From Candidatus Moranbacteria bacterium CG_4_8_14_3_um_filter_34_16 (GTDB lineage Bacteria > Patescibacteriota > Minisyncoccia > Moranbacterales > UBA2206), in the NCBI GenBank assembly GCA_002782345.1, contig PFHO01000066.1, positions 1,846 to 18,750 on the forward strand: DNA of 16,905 nt, written 5' to 3'. Shown here in pieces: positions 6,303 to 14,451 of this stretch. The notes beneath the pieces are model-generated. The model did no database searches. It saw only the letters and a list, made by a program, of their open reading frames with translations, and was not told the DNA's origin. Positions within the stretch are counted from its first letter, which is position 1, and every line of letters begins with the position of its first letter. Both the position numbers and the translations under genes were made by a program.

Positions 6303-7551
6303 TATTTTTTTCTTCGCTTATAGCAAAAAGAACCATTAAAACAATCATAACTTGAGGAGAATAAAGTCCGGTTTCCACAAAAGAATGAGTTATAAAAATA
6401 ATTATACTCAATGCCCCAAAAAAATACAGCTTGTTTTGGGAAGTTTTTTTCAAAAAATTCAACAAGGAAAAACCCAAGAGAGCCAACCAGGAAAAAAGAC
6501 CAAAAACCCCGGTTTCAACCAAGATATCCAAGTAGGTATTATGCGAATAAATCGGTTCTCTGTATTGTGCTGTCGGATCAACAGCCAAAGAATAATTACC
6601 CAATCCCACTCCTGTCCAAATATGTTCGGAACTGATTTCAATTGATTTTTTCCACATTTCTATTCTTCCCAGATTAGAGCCTTCTCTAAAATTCCAAGTA
6701 GAAGAAAAACGTTTTGAAATTGGTCCGGGCAAAAAAAGAAAAGAAATTAGAATTAAAGATCCAATAATCAAAAAATTTCTGTATTTTTGAGATAAAAAAG
6801 AAAAAGAAAAAAAAATTAGAAAAAATATCCCTCCCGCAAGAGCCAAATATCCCCCTCTAGAAAAAGTAAGCAAATCCGCCCAAAAAATAATCAGGAAAGA
6901 GAATATCCATACTTTTTTTCTCGTTTGAGTGATTATCATTCCCGCTGATAAAGGCAAAATAAGCCCCAAAAAAAGAGCCATCATATGCGGATCGGGAAAA
7001 GTCGCGATGATCCGAAAATAATTTTCTCCGGAAACATTCACCAACCAACTGGGATAATCCAAAACTATTTCCGAAAAAACGTTGCCTAGAAAAAGAGGCG
7101 CCATATTTTTCGCCCAAAAAGAATAAACTGCGTTTATTCCAAAAATAAATTGAGAAAAAAATTGAATTAATCCCAAAAAAGAAATTGCTAGTGCCGAAAT
7201 AACCAGCATTTTTACCAATTTTATTTTTTTTTCAAAAGAATCAACGACATCGGCAACAACAAAATAAAAAGGAAAAATAGAAAAGAAAAAAAATAATTTT
7301 CTCATTGACCAATATTCATTTTCTGCCGAAAAATAAGAGAAGGAAAGAAAAAATAAAAAAGCAATCAAGGAAAATGTTACCTTATTAGCGCCAATAAAAA
7401 TTGTTTTTTTCCGCAAACCTTCCGCCACCCAAAATAAAAAAAACAAAACCGCCAATAATCGTGCTGAAGCTAAATCAACTCCAACTGAAGGATTAAGCGC
7501 TATTTGAAAAGGAAGATATAGCAAAAAAATTTGAATCAATTTAAAAAGCAT
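6280..7551 (-). CDS. O-antigen ligase/polymerase-like membrane protein (first of tandem pair)
   Basis: 423 aa, multi-pass. Seen: LTFSRGGYLAL (228-238), GRIEMW (295-300), GVGLGNYSL, and SHNTYLDILVETGVFGLF (336-353), which together are the usual Wzy_C / O-antigen ligase landmarks, with the large outside loop between the last helices. Like other members it likely acts on undecaprenyl-linked glycan outside the membrane; ligase, polymerase and protein O-glycosyltransferase roles cannot be told apart from sequence. It follows the GT2 gene after an 89-bp gap in which I see no clear promoter, and overlaps or abuts the next paralogue, suggesting the pair is translated together. Confidence 0.85.
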   Translation of the reverse strand: MLFKLIQIFLLYLPFQIALNPSVGVDLASARLLAVLFFLFWVAEGLRKKTIFIGANKVTFSLIAFLFFLSFSYFSAENEYWSMRKLFFFFSIFPFYFVVADVVDSFEKKIKLVKMLVISALAISFLGLIQFFSQFIFGINAVYSFWAKNMAPLFLGNVFSEIVLDYPSWLVNVSGENYFRIIATFPDPHMMALFLGLILPLSAGMIITQTRKKVWIFSFLIIFWADLLTFSRGGYLALAGGIFFLIFFSFSFLSQKYRNFLIIGSLILISFLFLPGPISKRFSSTWNFREGSNLGRIEMWKKSIEISSEHIWTGVGLGNYSLAVDPTAQYREPIYSHNTYLDILVETGVFGLFSWLALLGFSLLNFLKKTSQNKLYFFGALSIIIFITHSFVETGLYSPQVMIVLMVLFAISEEKNNVSKVQT

Positions 7552-7640
7552 AATTTTGAAAATCGTAAATTATTGTCCATTTAGAGGTATTTGACTAAAA
7601 TGCAGAAATTGCAGTAGCGATTTATTAAGCAACATGTCTA

Positions 7641-8456
7641 TTATATTCCTAAACGCATTACAAAAAACTCCCCCCACCTTAAGATCAATGTTTGTATTTT
7701 TCCTTTATGTTTTAAAAAATAATATCTTTGCGATTTATAATAATCTCTTTTTTGATCCTTTTTGCAAAAATAACTTTGACCACCCCTATGCTTTACTAAA
7801 AATTTGGGATAATAAAGGACTTTTTTTCCGGCTAGACGAATTCTCCGACATAAATCCATATCTTCAAAATACATAAAAAAATTTTCATCAAACCCCCCTA
7901 TTTCAAAAAAAGTTTTTTTCCGAATAAAAAAAGCCACTCCAGAAACCCAATCCGTTTTTTGAATTTTATTATAATCTTGCTTATTTTTTGAAGAAAAAAA
8001 TTTTAAATTATTTTTGAGTAAATTCCAAAATCCTATCTCTTCCCCAAAAATCCACTTTTGGAATTCCCCAAAAAAAGAAATTATACCAACTCCTAAAACA
8101 CCCAAAAAACAATCCTTTTGAAACAAAAGAAAAATTTTTTCAAAATCAACTTTTTTCACTTCGGTATCAGGGTTTAGAAAAAAAAGAAATTCTCCGCAAG
8201 CTTTTTTTGCTCCTAAATTATTTCCGGCTCCAAATCCGTTATTTTGAGGGCTATTTAAAACAAATGTATGAGGAAATTTTTTTGAAATCCAATTTAAATC
8301 AGTGTCTTTGTCATTGTTAACAATAATAATTTCAAAATTGATTTTTGAAAGTTTTTCACCAAGAAAAGAAAGCAAACATTTTTCCAAATAAAGCTCGCTT
8401 TTATAATTAACAATTATTATGGATAGTTCCTTTTTTTCTTTTTCCAAAATCATCAT
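7641..8456 (-). CDS. GT2 family glycosyltransferase (WbbL-like)
   Basis: 271 aa. GT-A fold family 2 features: LSIIIVNYKS at the N-terminus, GFGAGNNLGAKKA (74-86), the DxD-type metal/nucleotide-sugar motif as NPDTE (95-99), GVAFFIRKKTFFEIGGFDE, and the acidic FEDMDLCRRIRLAG (197-210) carrying the likely catalytic acid. The first conserved Asp of the usual VDN motif is Asn here (VNNDKD, 46-51), as in some relatives. No membrane helix; probably works at the inner membrane face, adding a sugar (often rhamnose in this subgroup) to a lipid-linked glycan. It starts 50 bp inside the upstream GT2 gene; because the fold begins at residue 11, a true overlap of about 40-50 bp is needed. Confidence 0.9.
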   Translation of the reverse strand: MMILEKEKKELSIIIVNYKSELYLEKCLLSFLGEKLSKINFEIIIVNNDKDTDLNWISKKFPHTFVLNSPQNNGFGAGNNLGAKKACGEFLFFLNPDTEVKKVDFEKIFLLFQKDCFLGVLGVGIISFFGEFQKWIFGEEIGFWNLLKNNLKFFSSKNKQDYNKIQKTDWVSGVAFFIRKKTFFEIGGFDENFFMYFEDMDLCRRIRLAGKKVLYYPKFLVKHRGGQSYFCKKDQKRDYYKSQRYYFLKHKGKIQTLILRWGEFFVMRLGI

Positions 8457-9297
8457 AAGCCTTTTTGACTATCTTAGCTAAAGTATTTTTTTCTTTTTTT
8501 AGATCAAAATAATTTTTTGTTTTTCTGGCTAAAATATAAGGCTTAAGCCAAATTTTTTGCCAAAAATAAGCATTCTTTTGAAAAAAAATAAGACCAGAAA
8601 GAATTAACCAATAAATTTTATTTTCTTTATTTTCTTTATTTTCACTTTTTTCAAAATGAAAAATACGACTTTTTGAAGAAACTACAAGATCATATCCCGC
8701 TTTTTTTGCTCTTACACTAAAATCAGCGTCCTCCCAATATAAAAAGTAATCTTCATCTAAAAGTCCGATTTTTTTGAAAACTTCCGTTTTTATAAGCAGA
8801 GAGCATCCCGTAAGATAATCCGATTTTGCGTAATCGTGAGTTCTTTTTTCTCTTTCATGAATAGTTTTCATTCTCATCCAATCAATTTTCCCGCCGGAAA
8901 ACCAGATTTTTGAAGAATTTTTAGAAAAAATTATTGGACTAACCAAACCGATTTTTTCGCTTTTTTGAGCCGAAAATATCAAATTTGTTAGGAATGATTT
9001 TTCCACTTCCGTATCATAGTTCAAAAGCAAAATAAAATCCGCTTTTCTTTCTAGCACATACTTTATTCCCTCATTATTGCCACCCGAAAATCCCTTATTA
9101 ACATTATTTTTTATAATTAAAAGATTTGGAAAAAATCCTCTTAACATTTCTAATGAACCGTCCGTAGAAGCGTTATCCACTAAAATTGTTTCAAAATTAG
9201 GATAATTTAAATTAAACACCGACATTAAAGTCTTTTTGATAAAATCTTTTCCATTATAGTTCAAAACTATAATGGAAACTTTAGGAAAATTTTGCAT
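8407..9297 (-). CDS. GT2 family glycosyltransferase
   Basis: 296 aa. Seen: VSIIVLNYNG (7-16), VDNASTDGS (40-48), GFSGGNNEGIKY (69-80), DxD-type NYDTEV (93-98), GCSLLIKTEVFKKIGLLDE and YWEDADFSVRAKKAGY (187-202) with the acidic catalytic pair. This is the standard layout of dTDP-rhamnosyl- and related transferases. A short NKE triplet repeat (SENKENKENK, 218-227) sits where relatives have a conserved loop. The C-terminal part has a hydrophobic, aromatic region (about 229-255) that may sit on the membrane. The start overlaps the flippase gene by 17 bp and the end overlaps the next GT2 by 50 bp: tight translational coupling. Confidence 0.92.
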   Translation of the reverse strand: MQNFPKVSIIVLNYNGKDFIKKTLMSVFNLNYPNFETILVDNASTDGSLEMLRGFFPNLLIIKNNVNKGFSGGNNEGIKYVLERKADFILLLNYDTEVEKSFLTNLIFSAQKSEKIGLVSPIIFSKNSSKIWFSGGKIDWMRMKTIHEREKRTHDYAKSDYLTGCSLLIKTEVFKKIGLLDEDYFLYWEDADFSVRAKKAGYDLVVSSKSRIFHFEKSENKENKENKIYWLILSGLIFFQKNAYFWQKIWLKPYILARKTKNYFDLKKEKNTLAKIVKKAYDDFGKRKKGTIHNNC

Positions 9298-10720
9298 TTT
9301 TTTTTCTTTTAATTGAAATTATTCCGCCAATTTCATCACTCTTAACGACTCCTAGAAGCCAAAGAGAGAGAATATATAAAATAGAACCAATTATCCCGAC
9401 TACTAAAAAATTATACTGTCTGAATAAAAAGAAAAATAGAACCATAATTATTCCAGAAAAAATAATTTTAGAAAAATTTTTAATTTGAGGAAAATAATTC
9501 AATTCTTTTGAAACAACATACACTCCGCCTAAAACAACTAAAAATTCTGTAAATACTGAGGAAAAGGCGGCGCCTAAATAGGAAAATTTAGGAATAAGAA
9601 TTAAGTTAAGTAAAATATTGAAAATCGCAACTAAACTTAGAATTTTAAGCAATTTATTTTGTTTATTCCCAGCAATTAAAATACTATTGAAAAAATTTCC
9701 AAAAAAAATCAACGCTAACGCAAAAATCAAAATTCTCAAAACTAAAACTGACTGAGAAAAATTTGGTCCGCCAATAAAATAAATTATCTGCTTGGAGAAA
9801 AAAATAGTTCCTACCAAAAGAGGAATAACAATAATCCAAAAAACTTTATAAATATTGTTTGAAACTTCAAAAAAGCGTTCCTTTTGAGAAAAAATTGTTT
9901 GAGAAAAAATGGGGAAAACTAAACCAATAATCATCGCCGGAAAAAAAGTAATATTTTCAATAACTTTGTAAGCTACATTATAAATACCCACGTCGGAATT
10001 GGTCTTTAAAAGAGAAAGAAGAATAGTGTCCAGTTTAAAATAAATAAAAACAACTAAAGCTGAAATACCGATTGGATAAGATTCTTTAAGAAATTTTTTC
10101 CAATATTCCCAATCTATTTTAAAATTGAAAATTAGATATTTTCGCGACCACCAAAAAACCCCAATAAAATTGAATATCATATAAAAAAGAAGCGATGAAA
10201 CTACCCAAAGAAATCCCATTTGAAATTTCACTGCCACAAAAATAACTAAAAATTGCAAAATTTTTCCCAAAAACTCAACTAGAGCTACCTTGTCCATAAC
10301 CAATTTTTTCTGAAAAATTCCATTTAACACTTGGTAAGAGGAAGAAAAGAAAAAAGAAATCGCCACTAAAACAATGGCCTTTTTAACTTCCAAAGAATAA
10401 GGGAAAAGAAAAACAAAGAAAGGAGCAAGCAATAAAATCAATAAAGAAACAACTATTCGCAAAGAAAAAATTTTGCTAACAATGTCTTTTTCGGAGGCAT
10501 TTGGTCGGGAAATTTCTCGGGTCAAAGAAGAATTTAAACCTAGATCGGCTAACGCCGAAAAAAAAGACAAAAAAGCTAATGCAGTGGCATAATCTCCAAA
10601 GCCTTCTTTGCCAAGATAGCGAGTGATAAGGCTAAGAGAAGCTAAAGCTAAAACTATTGTTAATATCTTTGAAAGACTGTTCGCCAACACATTATAAGCT
10701 ATTTTTTTGGCAACAAACAT
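9281..10720 (-). CDS. Wzx-type polysaccharide flippase (MOP superfamily)
   Basis: 479 aa with about 12-14 hydrophobic helices spread over the whole length. The N-terminus (YNVLANSLSKILTIVLALAS followed by RYLGKEGFGDYATALAF) is the classic start of polysaccharide biosynthesis/transport proteins, with GLNSSLTREISR after helix 2 and GIYNVAYKVIE in the middle. Expected role: moving undecaprenyl-linked glycan from the inner to the outer leaflet. It begins only 18 bp after khpB and overlaps the first GT2 gene, linking the core-gene operon to the glycan cluster. Confidence 0.92.
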   Translation of the reverse strand: MFVAKKIAYNVLANSLSKILTIVLALASLSLITRYLGKEGFGDYATALAFLSFFSALADLGLNSSLTREISRPNASEKDIVSKIFSLRIVVSLLILLLAPFFVFLFPYSLEVKKAIVLVAISFFFSSSYQVLNGIFQKKLVMDKVALVEFLGKILQFLVIFVAVKFQMGFLWVVSSLLFYMIFNFIGVFWWSRKYLIFNFKIDWEYWKKFLKESYPIGISALVVFIYFKLDTILLSLLKTNSDVGIYNVAYKVIENITFFPAMIIGLVFPIFSQTIFSQKERFFEVSNNIYKVFWIIVIPLLVGTIFFSKQIIYFIGGPNFSQSVLVLRILIFALALIFFGNFFNSILIAGNKQNKLLKILSLVAIFNILLNLILIPKFSYLGAAFSSVFTEFLVVLGGVYVVSKELNYFPQIKNFSKIIFSGIIMVLFFFLFRQYNFLVVGIIGSILYILSLWLLGVVKSDEIGGIISIKRKKNAKFS

Positions 10721-10738
10721 AGAAAAAAAAGTTTTAAG

Positions 10739-11248
10739 CTAAATTAATCCTATAGGTTTTATTACAATTCTTCTGTCTTCTCCTTCTCCAATGCTTTCAG
10801 TGGACACTTCTTTATTTTTAGAAAGTTCTAAGTGAACCAGTCTTCTTTCATAAGGCGACATTGGACGAAGAATGAAAGATTTCTTTTCCATTATCGCCTG
10901 ATTGGCTATATTTTTAGCTATTTCTATTATAGATTTGTTTTTTTCTTGACGGTAAAAATTAACATCCAAAATAAAATCTGTTTTAGAGTCTAATTGTTTT
11001 CTGATTATTATTCTAGAAATATGTTGCAAAGCTTGGAGATTAACTCCATGCTGACCAATAAGATAATTAGATTCTTGTGTTTTAATGTTACAAATTAAGT
11101 TTTTTTGTTGAGTTTTTTCGTCTTCTTCCGATTCTTTCATTTCCAAATTAAATAAAAACCCCATTTTATCCAATATTTCAGTTATTTTTTTTTCAATATT
11201 ATTTTTTTCTTGTTCTCTCTCTATTTCGCTTTGGTTTTGATTATCCAT
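10739..11248 (-). CDS. khpB: KhpB/Jag RNA-binding protein (KH-R3H)
   Basis: 169 aa. Seen: an acidic/polar N-terminal stretch (1-45); a KH domain with the GxxG loop GQHG (65-68) in YLIGQHGVNLQALQHI; then an R3H domain with RPMSPYERRLVHLEL (128-142), where Arg135 and His139 match R-x3-H, ending in EGEDRRIVIKP. The N-terminal Jag_N domain of Firmicutes homologues is absent, so this is the short form. Family members bind RNA, often with KhpA, and affect cell-envelope or division genes. Position next to yidC is conserved across bacteria. Gap to yidC is 11 bp. Confidence 0.93.
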   Translation of the reverse strand: MDNQNQSEIEREQEKNNIEKKITEILDKMGFLFNLEMKESEEDEKTQQKNLICNIKTQESNYLIGQHGVNLQALQHISRIIIRKQLDSKTDFILDVNFYRQEKNKSIIEIAKNIANQAIMEKKSFILRPMSPYERRLVHLELSKNKEVSTESIGEGEDRRIVIKPIGLI

Positions 11249-11259
11249 ATTTTTAAAAC

Positions 11260-12030
11260 TTATAAATTAGCTTTGGCAGGTTTTTTTTCTTCTTTTTTCT
11301 TCAAAAAATACTGTTGCAGGACAGAAAAAACCGTGGAAGTAAACCAATAAAGCACTAATCCAGCCTGAAATTTCAATCCGATGAATAAAGTCAATAGTGG
11401 TCCCAAAAAAAGCATTTGCTTTGATATTGCTTGAGAGATATCCGGCTTAGAAGAAACATTTTTCGCCATATTTGGCATAAGCATTTTAGTTTGGATAAAT
11501 TGAATAACGGCTGTTGCTAAAACTAAAACGATTTGAGGAAGTTCTTTTAATGTTAGCTGATTAAAATTTATCACGCCTGAAAGATTAATTATTCCTAGAA
11601 AAGATTGATTAATTTGTCCAGGATTGGAAATAAATGGATATAATTCTTGATCTGAAACCAGTAAACCGGCATTAGAAATATTCAGCAACACCCTATATAT
11701 AGCAATAAAAAAAATGAGCTGAAAAATCATTGGCAAACATCCGGAAAGAGGGTTAGCTTTGTTTTTTTTATAGAACTCCATCAATGCCCGGCTTTGTTTT
11801 TCTTTGTCATTTTTATATTTTTCCTGAATTTCCTTAATTTTAGGTTGCAGCTCCTGAATTTTTTTCTGTGATTCTATTTGTTTTCGACTTAAAGGAATAA
11901 TAATAAAACGAATAATTAATGTTAAAATAATAATAGCCAACCCAAAATCGCCAAAAGGAATCACATTATAGATAAAAACCAATAAATTATATATCGGTCT
12001 ATAAATAAATTCATTAAATAAAAAACTCAT
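11260..12030 (-). CDS. yidC: YidC/Oxa1 membrane protein insertase (short form)
   Basis: 256 aa, lacking the large periplasmic domain of proteobacterial YidC and with no lipobox. Seen: first core helix with the conserved hydrophilic-groove Arg41 (LTLIIRFIIIPLSRKQ); a charged cytoplasmic coiled hairpin (about 49-92); the signature NPLSGCLPMIFQ (93-104); further helices at about 165-180 and 210-245; and a Lys-rich tail (KKKEEKKPAKANL) that may touch the ribosome. It inserts and folds inner-membrane proteins with or without SecYEG. Neighbours rnpA (14-bp gap) and khpB are the classic set. Confidence 0.96.
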   Translation of the reverse strand: MSFLFNEFIYRPIYNLLVFIYNVIPFGDFGLAIIILTLIIRFIIIPLSRKQIESQKKIQELQPKIKEIQEKYKNDKEKQSRALMEFYKKNKANPLSGCLPMIFQLIFFIAIYRVLLNISNAGLLVSDQELYPFISNPGQINQSFLGIINLSGVINFNQLTLKELPQIVLVLATAVIQFIQTKMLMPNMAKNVSSKPDISQAISKQMLFLGPLLTLFIGLKFQAGLVLYWFTSTVFSVLQQYFLKKKEEKKPAKANL

Positions 12031-12044
12031 ATCAATAAAAAAAT

Positions 12045-12386
12045 TTAGTTAATTACCCTCCCTAATTTTAAACTTTTTTCTATGTCTCGCATTAATTCTT
12101 GATTATCTGGCAAACCATCTCTTTTTTTGATTCCTATCACAATATCAAATCCTTTTTTCACACTGGGAAATTTTTGGTCTAAAATAAGCCGCAATTTTCT
12201 TTTTATTTTATTTCTTTCAGTCGCTTTTTTGGAAAATTTTAGTCCAATTGAAATTCCAAAGCGAGTGTAACCTAAATTATTTTTTTTAATTTTGAGAAAA
12301 ACTATTCCAAAAGAAAAAAAATCACCCTTTTTGTGAACCTCTTCAAAATCTTTGTTTTTCGTGATTCTATTGCTTAAAGAAAGCAT
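12045..12386 (-). CDS. rnpA: Ribonuclease P protein component
   Basis: 113 aa, standard size. Binds RNase P RNA and helps process the 5' end of pre-tRNA. Seen: RITKNKDFEEVHKKG at the N-terminus, GYTRFGISIGLKFSKKATERNKIKRKLR with the family RNR signature RNKIKRKLR (58-66), and DIVIGIKK near the C-terminus. The ATG follows the rpmH stop directly (TAAATG), so translation is probably coupled to rpmH. Confidence 0.95.
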   Translation of the reverse strand: MLSLSNRITKNKDFEEVHKKGDFFSFGIVFLKIKKNNLGYTRFGISIGLKFSKKATERNKIKRKLRLILDQKFPSVKKGFDIVIGIKKRDGLPDNQELMRDIEKSLKLGRVIN

Positions 12387-12524
12387 TTAAACTGTCGTTA
12401 GTTTTTTTCTTCCCTTTTGTCTTCTATTTTTTAAGACATTTCTTCCGGACTTACTTTCTGAACGCTCCATAAATCCGTGTCTTTTCTTTCTCTTTTGACT
12501 TTTAGGCTTGTATGTTTGGCTCAT
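12387..12524 (-). CDS. rpmH: 50S ribosomal protein L34
   Basis: 45 aa, found by reading the minus strand. It begins [18 protein letters not shown] and continues with [19 protein letters not shown], the hallmark L34 pattern (TYxP, HGF, SGRxVLxxRRxKGRKxL). Very basic, as expected for a large-subunit protein binding 23S rRNA. First gene of the rpmH-rnpA-yidC-khpB cluster next to dnaA. No Shine-Dalgarno motif; an A/T-rich leader precedes the ATG. The promoter at 12558-12586 gives a leader of about 25-30 nt. Confidence 0.97.
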   Translation of the reverse strand: MSQTYKPKSQKRKKRHGFMERSESKSGRNVLKNRRQKGRKKLTTV

Positions 12525-12557
12525 TTTTTTAAAATATAATAATAAATTTCAATTCAA

Positions 12558-12586
12558 AGTTTATCAGCTTATACTATTAAAGTCAA
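12558..12586 (-). promoter_or_regulatory. probable rpmH operon promoter
   Basis: On the minus strand: TTGACT (12586-12581), a 17-bp spacer, TAAACT (12563-12558). It lies about 35 bp upstream of the rpmH ATG and is divergent from dnaA. It may serve the long downstream run of closely spaced genes. Confidence 0.65.
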
Positions 12587-12594
12587 TTTATAAG

Positions 12595-12615
12595 AAAAAG
12601 CAAAATTTGCTTTTT
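12595..12615. repeat. 21-bp inverted repeat in the rpmH-dnaA gap
   Basis: Ten-base arms (AAAAAGCAAA and TTTGCTTTTT) around a single A, just upstream of the rpmH promoter. The hairpin ends in T5, so it could act as a weak terminator or as a protein-binding palindrome between the divergent genes. Confidence 0.5.
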
Positions 12616-12732
12616 AAAATATTTTTTATATAATAAAGCTAGTTATTTTAGAAATTATTTTTATTGAAAAATCTTTTCAACAAGTTATAAACAGCTTTTC
12701 CCACTTTTTTTAAATCTTTTCTTTTCTTCTTG

Positions 12733-12741
12733 TGTTATACT
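12733..12741 (+). promoter_or_regulatory. possible extended -10 promoter of dnaA
   Basis: TGTTATACT is an extended -10 element (TGn followed by TATACT). No good -35 is present 17 bp upstream. Expected start is about 12748, giving a leader of about 50 nt before the dnaA ATG at 12799. A weak DnaA-box-like TTATAAACA (two mismatches) lies upstream at 12685-12693, which could allow autoregulation. Confidence 0.45.
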
Positions 12742-12798
12742 TTTTTTAGAAATCTTTCTTTATATATTTTATATTTAATTTTCCATTCAAATAATCAA

Positions 12799-14175
12799 AT
12801 GAACAACGAGGAACTTTGGAAAACAGCTTTAGGAGAAATAGAGCTTTCCATTTCAAAAGCCAATTTTAAGACTTGGTTTAAAAATACCTCTATTCTTTCT
12901 TATGAAGATAATCATATAATTATTGGAGTACCAAATGGTTTCGCAAAAGAATGGTTAGAAAATAAATATAATATTTATATTCTAAAATCCTTAAGAAATA
13001 TACAAGAAAACATTCAATCAGTTTCTTGCAATATCATCACTAATTCAAAAAACGTTCCCATTCAAAACGCGCAACCTTCTATGGATGCTATTGTCCCGCC
13101 ACAAAACATCACTTTAAACAAAAAATCATATTTCCCTTCTTTTTTAGAAAATAATCTAAATCAAAAATATACTTTTGAAAATTTTGTGGTTGGAGGAAGC
13201 AACGAGTTAGCTAGAGCCGCTTGTTTCGCTGTTTCCCAAAACTTGGGAAATTCTTATAATCCTCTTTTTATTTACGGAGGAGTAGGATTGGGAAAAACCC
13301 ATCTTATTCAATCTATTGGCAACGAAATTATTAAAAGAAATCCTGCTTTAAATGTTAAATATGTTTCCTCAGAAAGATTCACTAGCAATCTTATAGATGC
13401 CATAAAAAATCAAAAAGCTAATGAATTTAAGGAAAGTTACCAAAAAATTGATTTGCTTATTATTGACGATATTCAATTTATTTCCGGAAAAGAAAAAACT
13501 CAAGAAGAATTTTTTCACATTTTTAATTATCTATATCAACTTAATAAGCAAATTGTTCTTTCTAGTGATCGCCCCCCTAAGGCTATTCAAATTCTAGAAG
13601 AAAGATTGCGTTCTCGTTTTGAAGGAGGAATGATTGCTGATGTTTCTATGCCAGATCATGAAACTAGAGTGGCAATATTAAGAAAAAAAGCGCTTAAGGA
13701 TAAAATTGAAATTTCTAATGAAGCAATAGAGTTTATCGCTTCTAATATAAAACATAATGTGCGAGAATTAGAAGGAGCGCTTAATAGAGTTTCTGTTTCT
13801 TCTCAATTAACCAATCAATCTATAGATTTAACTTACGCAAAAAACTCATTGTCTGATATAATTTCCAGTGGTAAAAAAAAAGGAATCACTTATAAACATA
13901 TTCTAAAAACAGTTTCTTCTTTTTATGAAGTCAGTATTGATGATTTAATCGCTAAAAATAGAAAAAAGGAAGTTGTGCTCCCGAGACAAATTGCTATGTT
14001 TTTAATGCGACAAGAACTACAATTTTCTTTTCCCGGCATTGGAGATAAGCTAGGAGGAAGGGATCATACTACCGTCATTCATGCTTGCGAAAAAATTTCT
14101 TCCGCTATAGAAATAGATGAGAAATTAAAAGAGAGTTTGGAAGATATAAAAAATAGAATCTATTCTGTTATTTGA
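12799..14175 (+). CDS. dnaA: Chromosomal replication initiator protein DnaA
   Basis: 458 aa from ATG 12799; the frame extends 23 codons upstream, but that part is non-conserved and overlaps the promoter, while the family start (MNNEELWKTALGEIE) fits here. Seen: domain I (1-80) with LSISKANFKTWF; a variable linker (80-120); the AAA+ domain with Walker A GGVGLGKT (160-167), Walker B LLIIDDI (219-225), sensor I SSDRPP and an Arg-rich RLRSRFEGG (269-277) that includes the arginine finger; and domain IV with the DnaA-box-reading signature GGRDHTTVIHA (419-429). DnaA binds DnaA boxes and opens oriC. It is divergent from rpmH and followed by dnaN, the classic origin arrangement. No Shine-Dalgarno motif. 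Confidence 0.98.
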   Translation: MNNEELWKTALGEIELSISKANFKTWFKNTSILSYEDNHIIIGVPNGFAKEWLENKYNIYILKSLRNIQENIQSVSCNIITNSKNVPIQNAQPSMDAIVPPQNITLNKKSYFPSFLENNLNQKYTFENFVVGGSNELARAACFAVSQNLGNSYNPLFIYGGVGLGKTHLIQSIGNEIIKRNPALNVKYVSSERFTSNLIDAIKNQKANEFKESYQKIDLLIIDDIQFISGKEKTQEEFFHIFNYLYQLNKQIVLSSDRPPKAIQILEERLRSRFEGGMIADVSMPDHETRVAILRKKALKDKIEISNEAIEFIASNIKHNVRELEGALNRVSVSSQLTNQSIDLTYAKNSLSDIISSGKKKGITYKHILKTVSSFYEVSIDDLIAKNRKKEVVLPRQIAMFLMRQELQFSFPGIGDKLGGRDHTTVIHACEKISSAIEIDEKLKESLEDIKNRIYSVI

Positions 14176-14451
14176 TTTTTAAAAAAATTGTTGAAAAACT
14201 GTTTATAAGATGTGGGATAACTCTAGAATAAATTCTTATTTTTGTTGTTCATAATATCCGCATTAATTTATTTTTTATAAAAAAATAAAGTTATTCACCA
14301 CTAAAACAAACTATTTATTATTGTTTATCAACCAATTATCCTCTGTTTTTTTGCTTTATATGAAACATTTTTTGACTTTTTCCTCTAATTTTCTTTTACT
14401 AATATATAATAATAACATTAAATAATTAAATAAAAAGAATACTATACTAAT
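14176..14451. other. oriC candidate (dnaA-dnaN intergenic region)
   Basis: 276 bp, very AT-rich, between dnaA and dnaN, where many bacteria keep oriC. Only degenerate DnaA-box-like 9-mers are seen: TTATTCACC (14291-14299), TTATCAACC (14325-14333), TTATCCTCT (14336-14344), plus TGTGGGATAA (14211-14220), which is a reversed box with one extra base. A/T-only tracts at about 14251-14290 and 14401-14440 could serve as the unwinding element. No perfect box is present, so the call rests mainly on gene context. Confidence 0.5.
14372..14400 (+). promoter_or_regulatory. weak candidate promoter for dnaN
   Basis: TTGACT (14372-14377), 17 bp, TTTACT (14395-14400). A consensus TATAAT at 14405-14410 lies nearby but is 27 bp from the same -35. 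Either would give a 35-45 nt leader for dnaN. Low confidence in such AT-rich DNA. Confidence 0.3.

Noticed and set aside
12730..12798. Longer dnaA start giving 23 extra residues
   Set aside because: Extra residues do not resemble DnaA domain I and overlap the likely promoter; ATG 12799 matches the family start.
14443..14448. TATACT just before dnaN as a -10 for a leaderless transcript
   Set aside because: Transcription would start at or just inside the ATG and no -35 is present.
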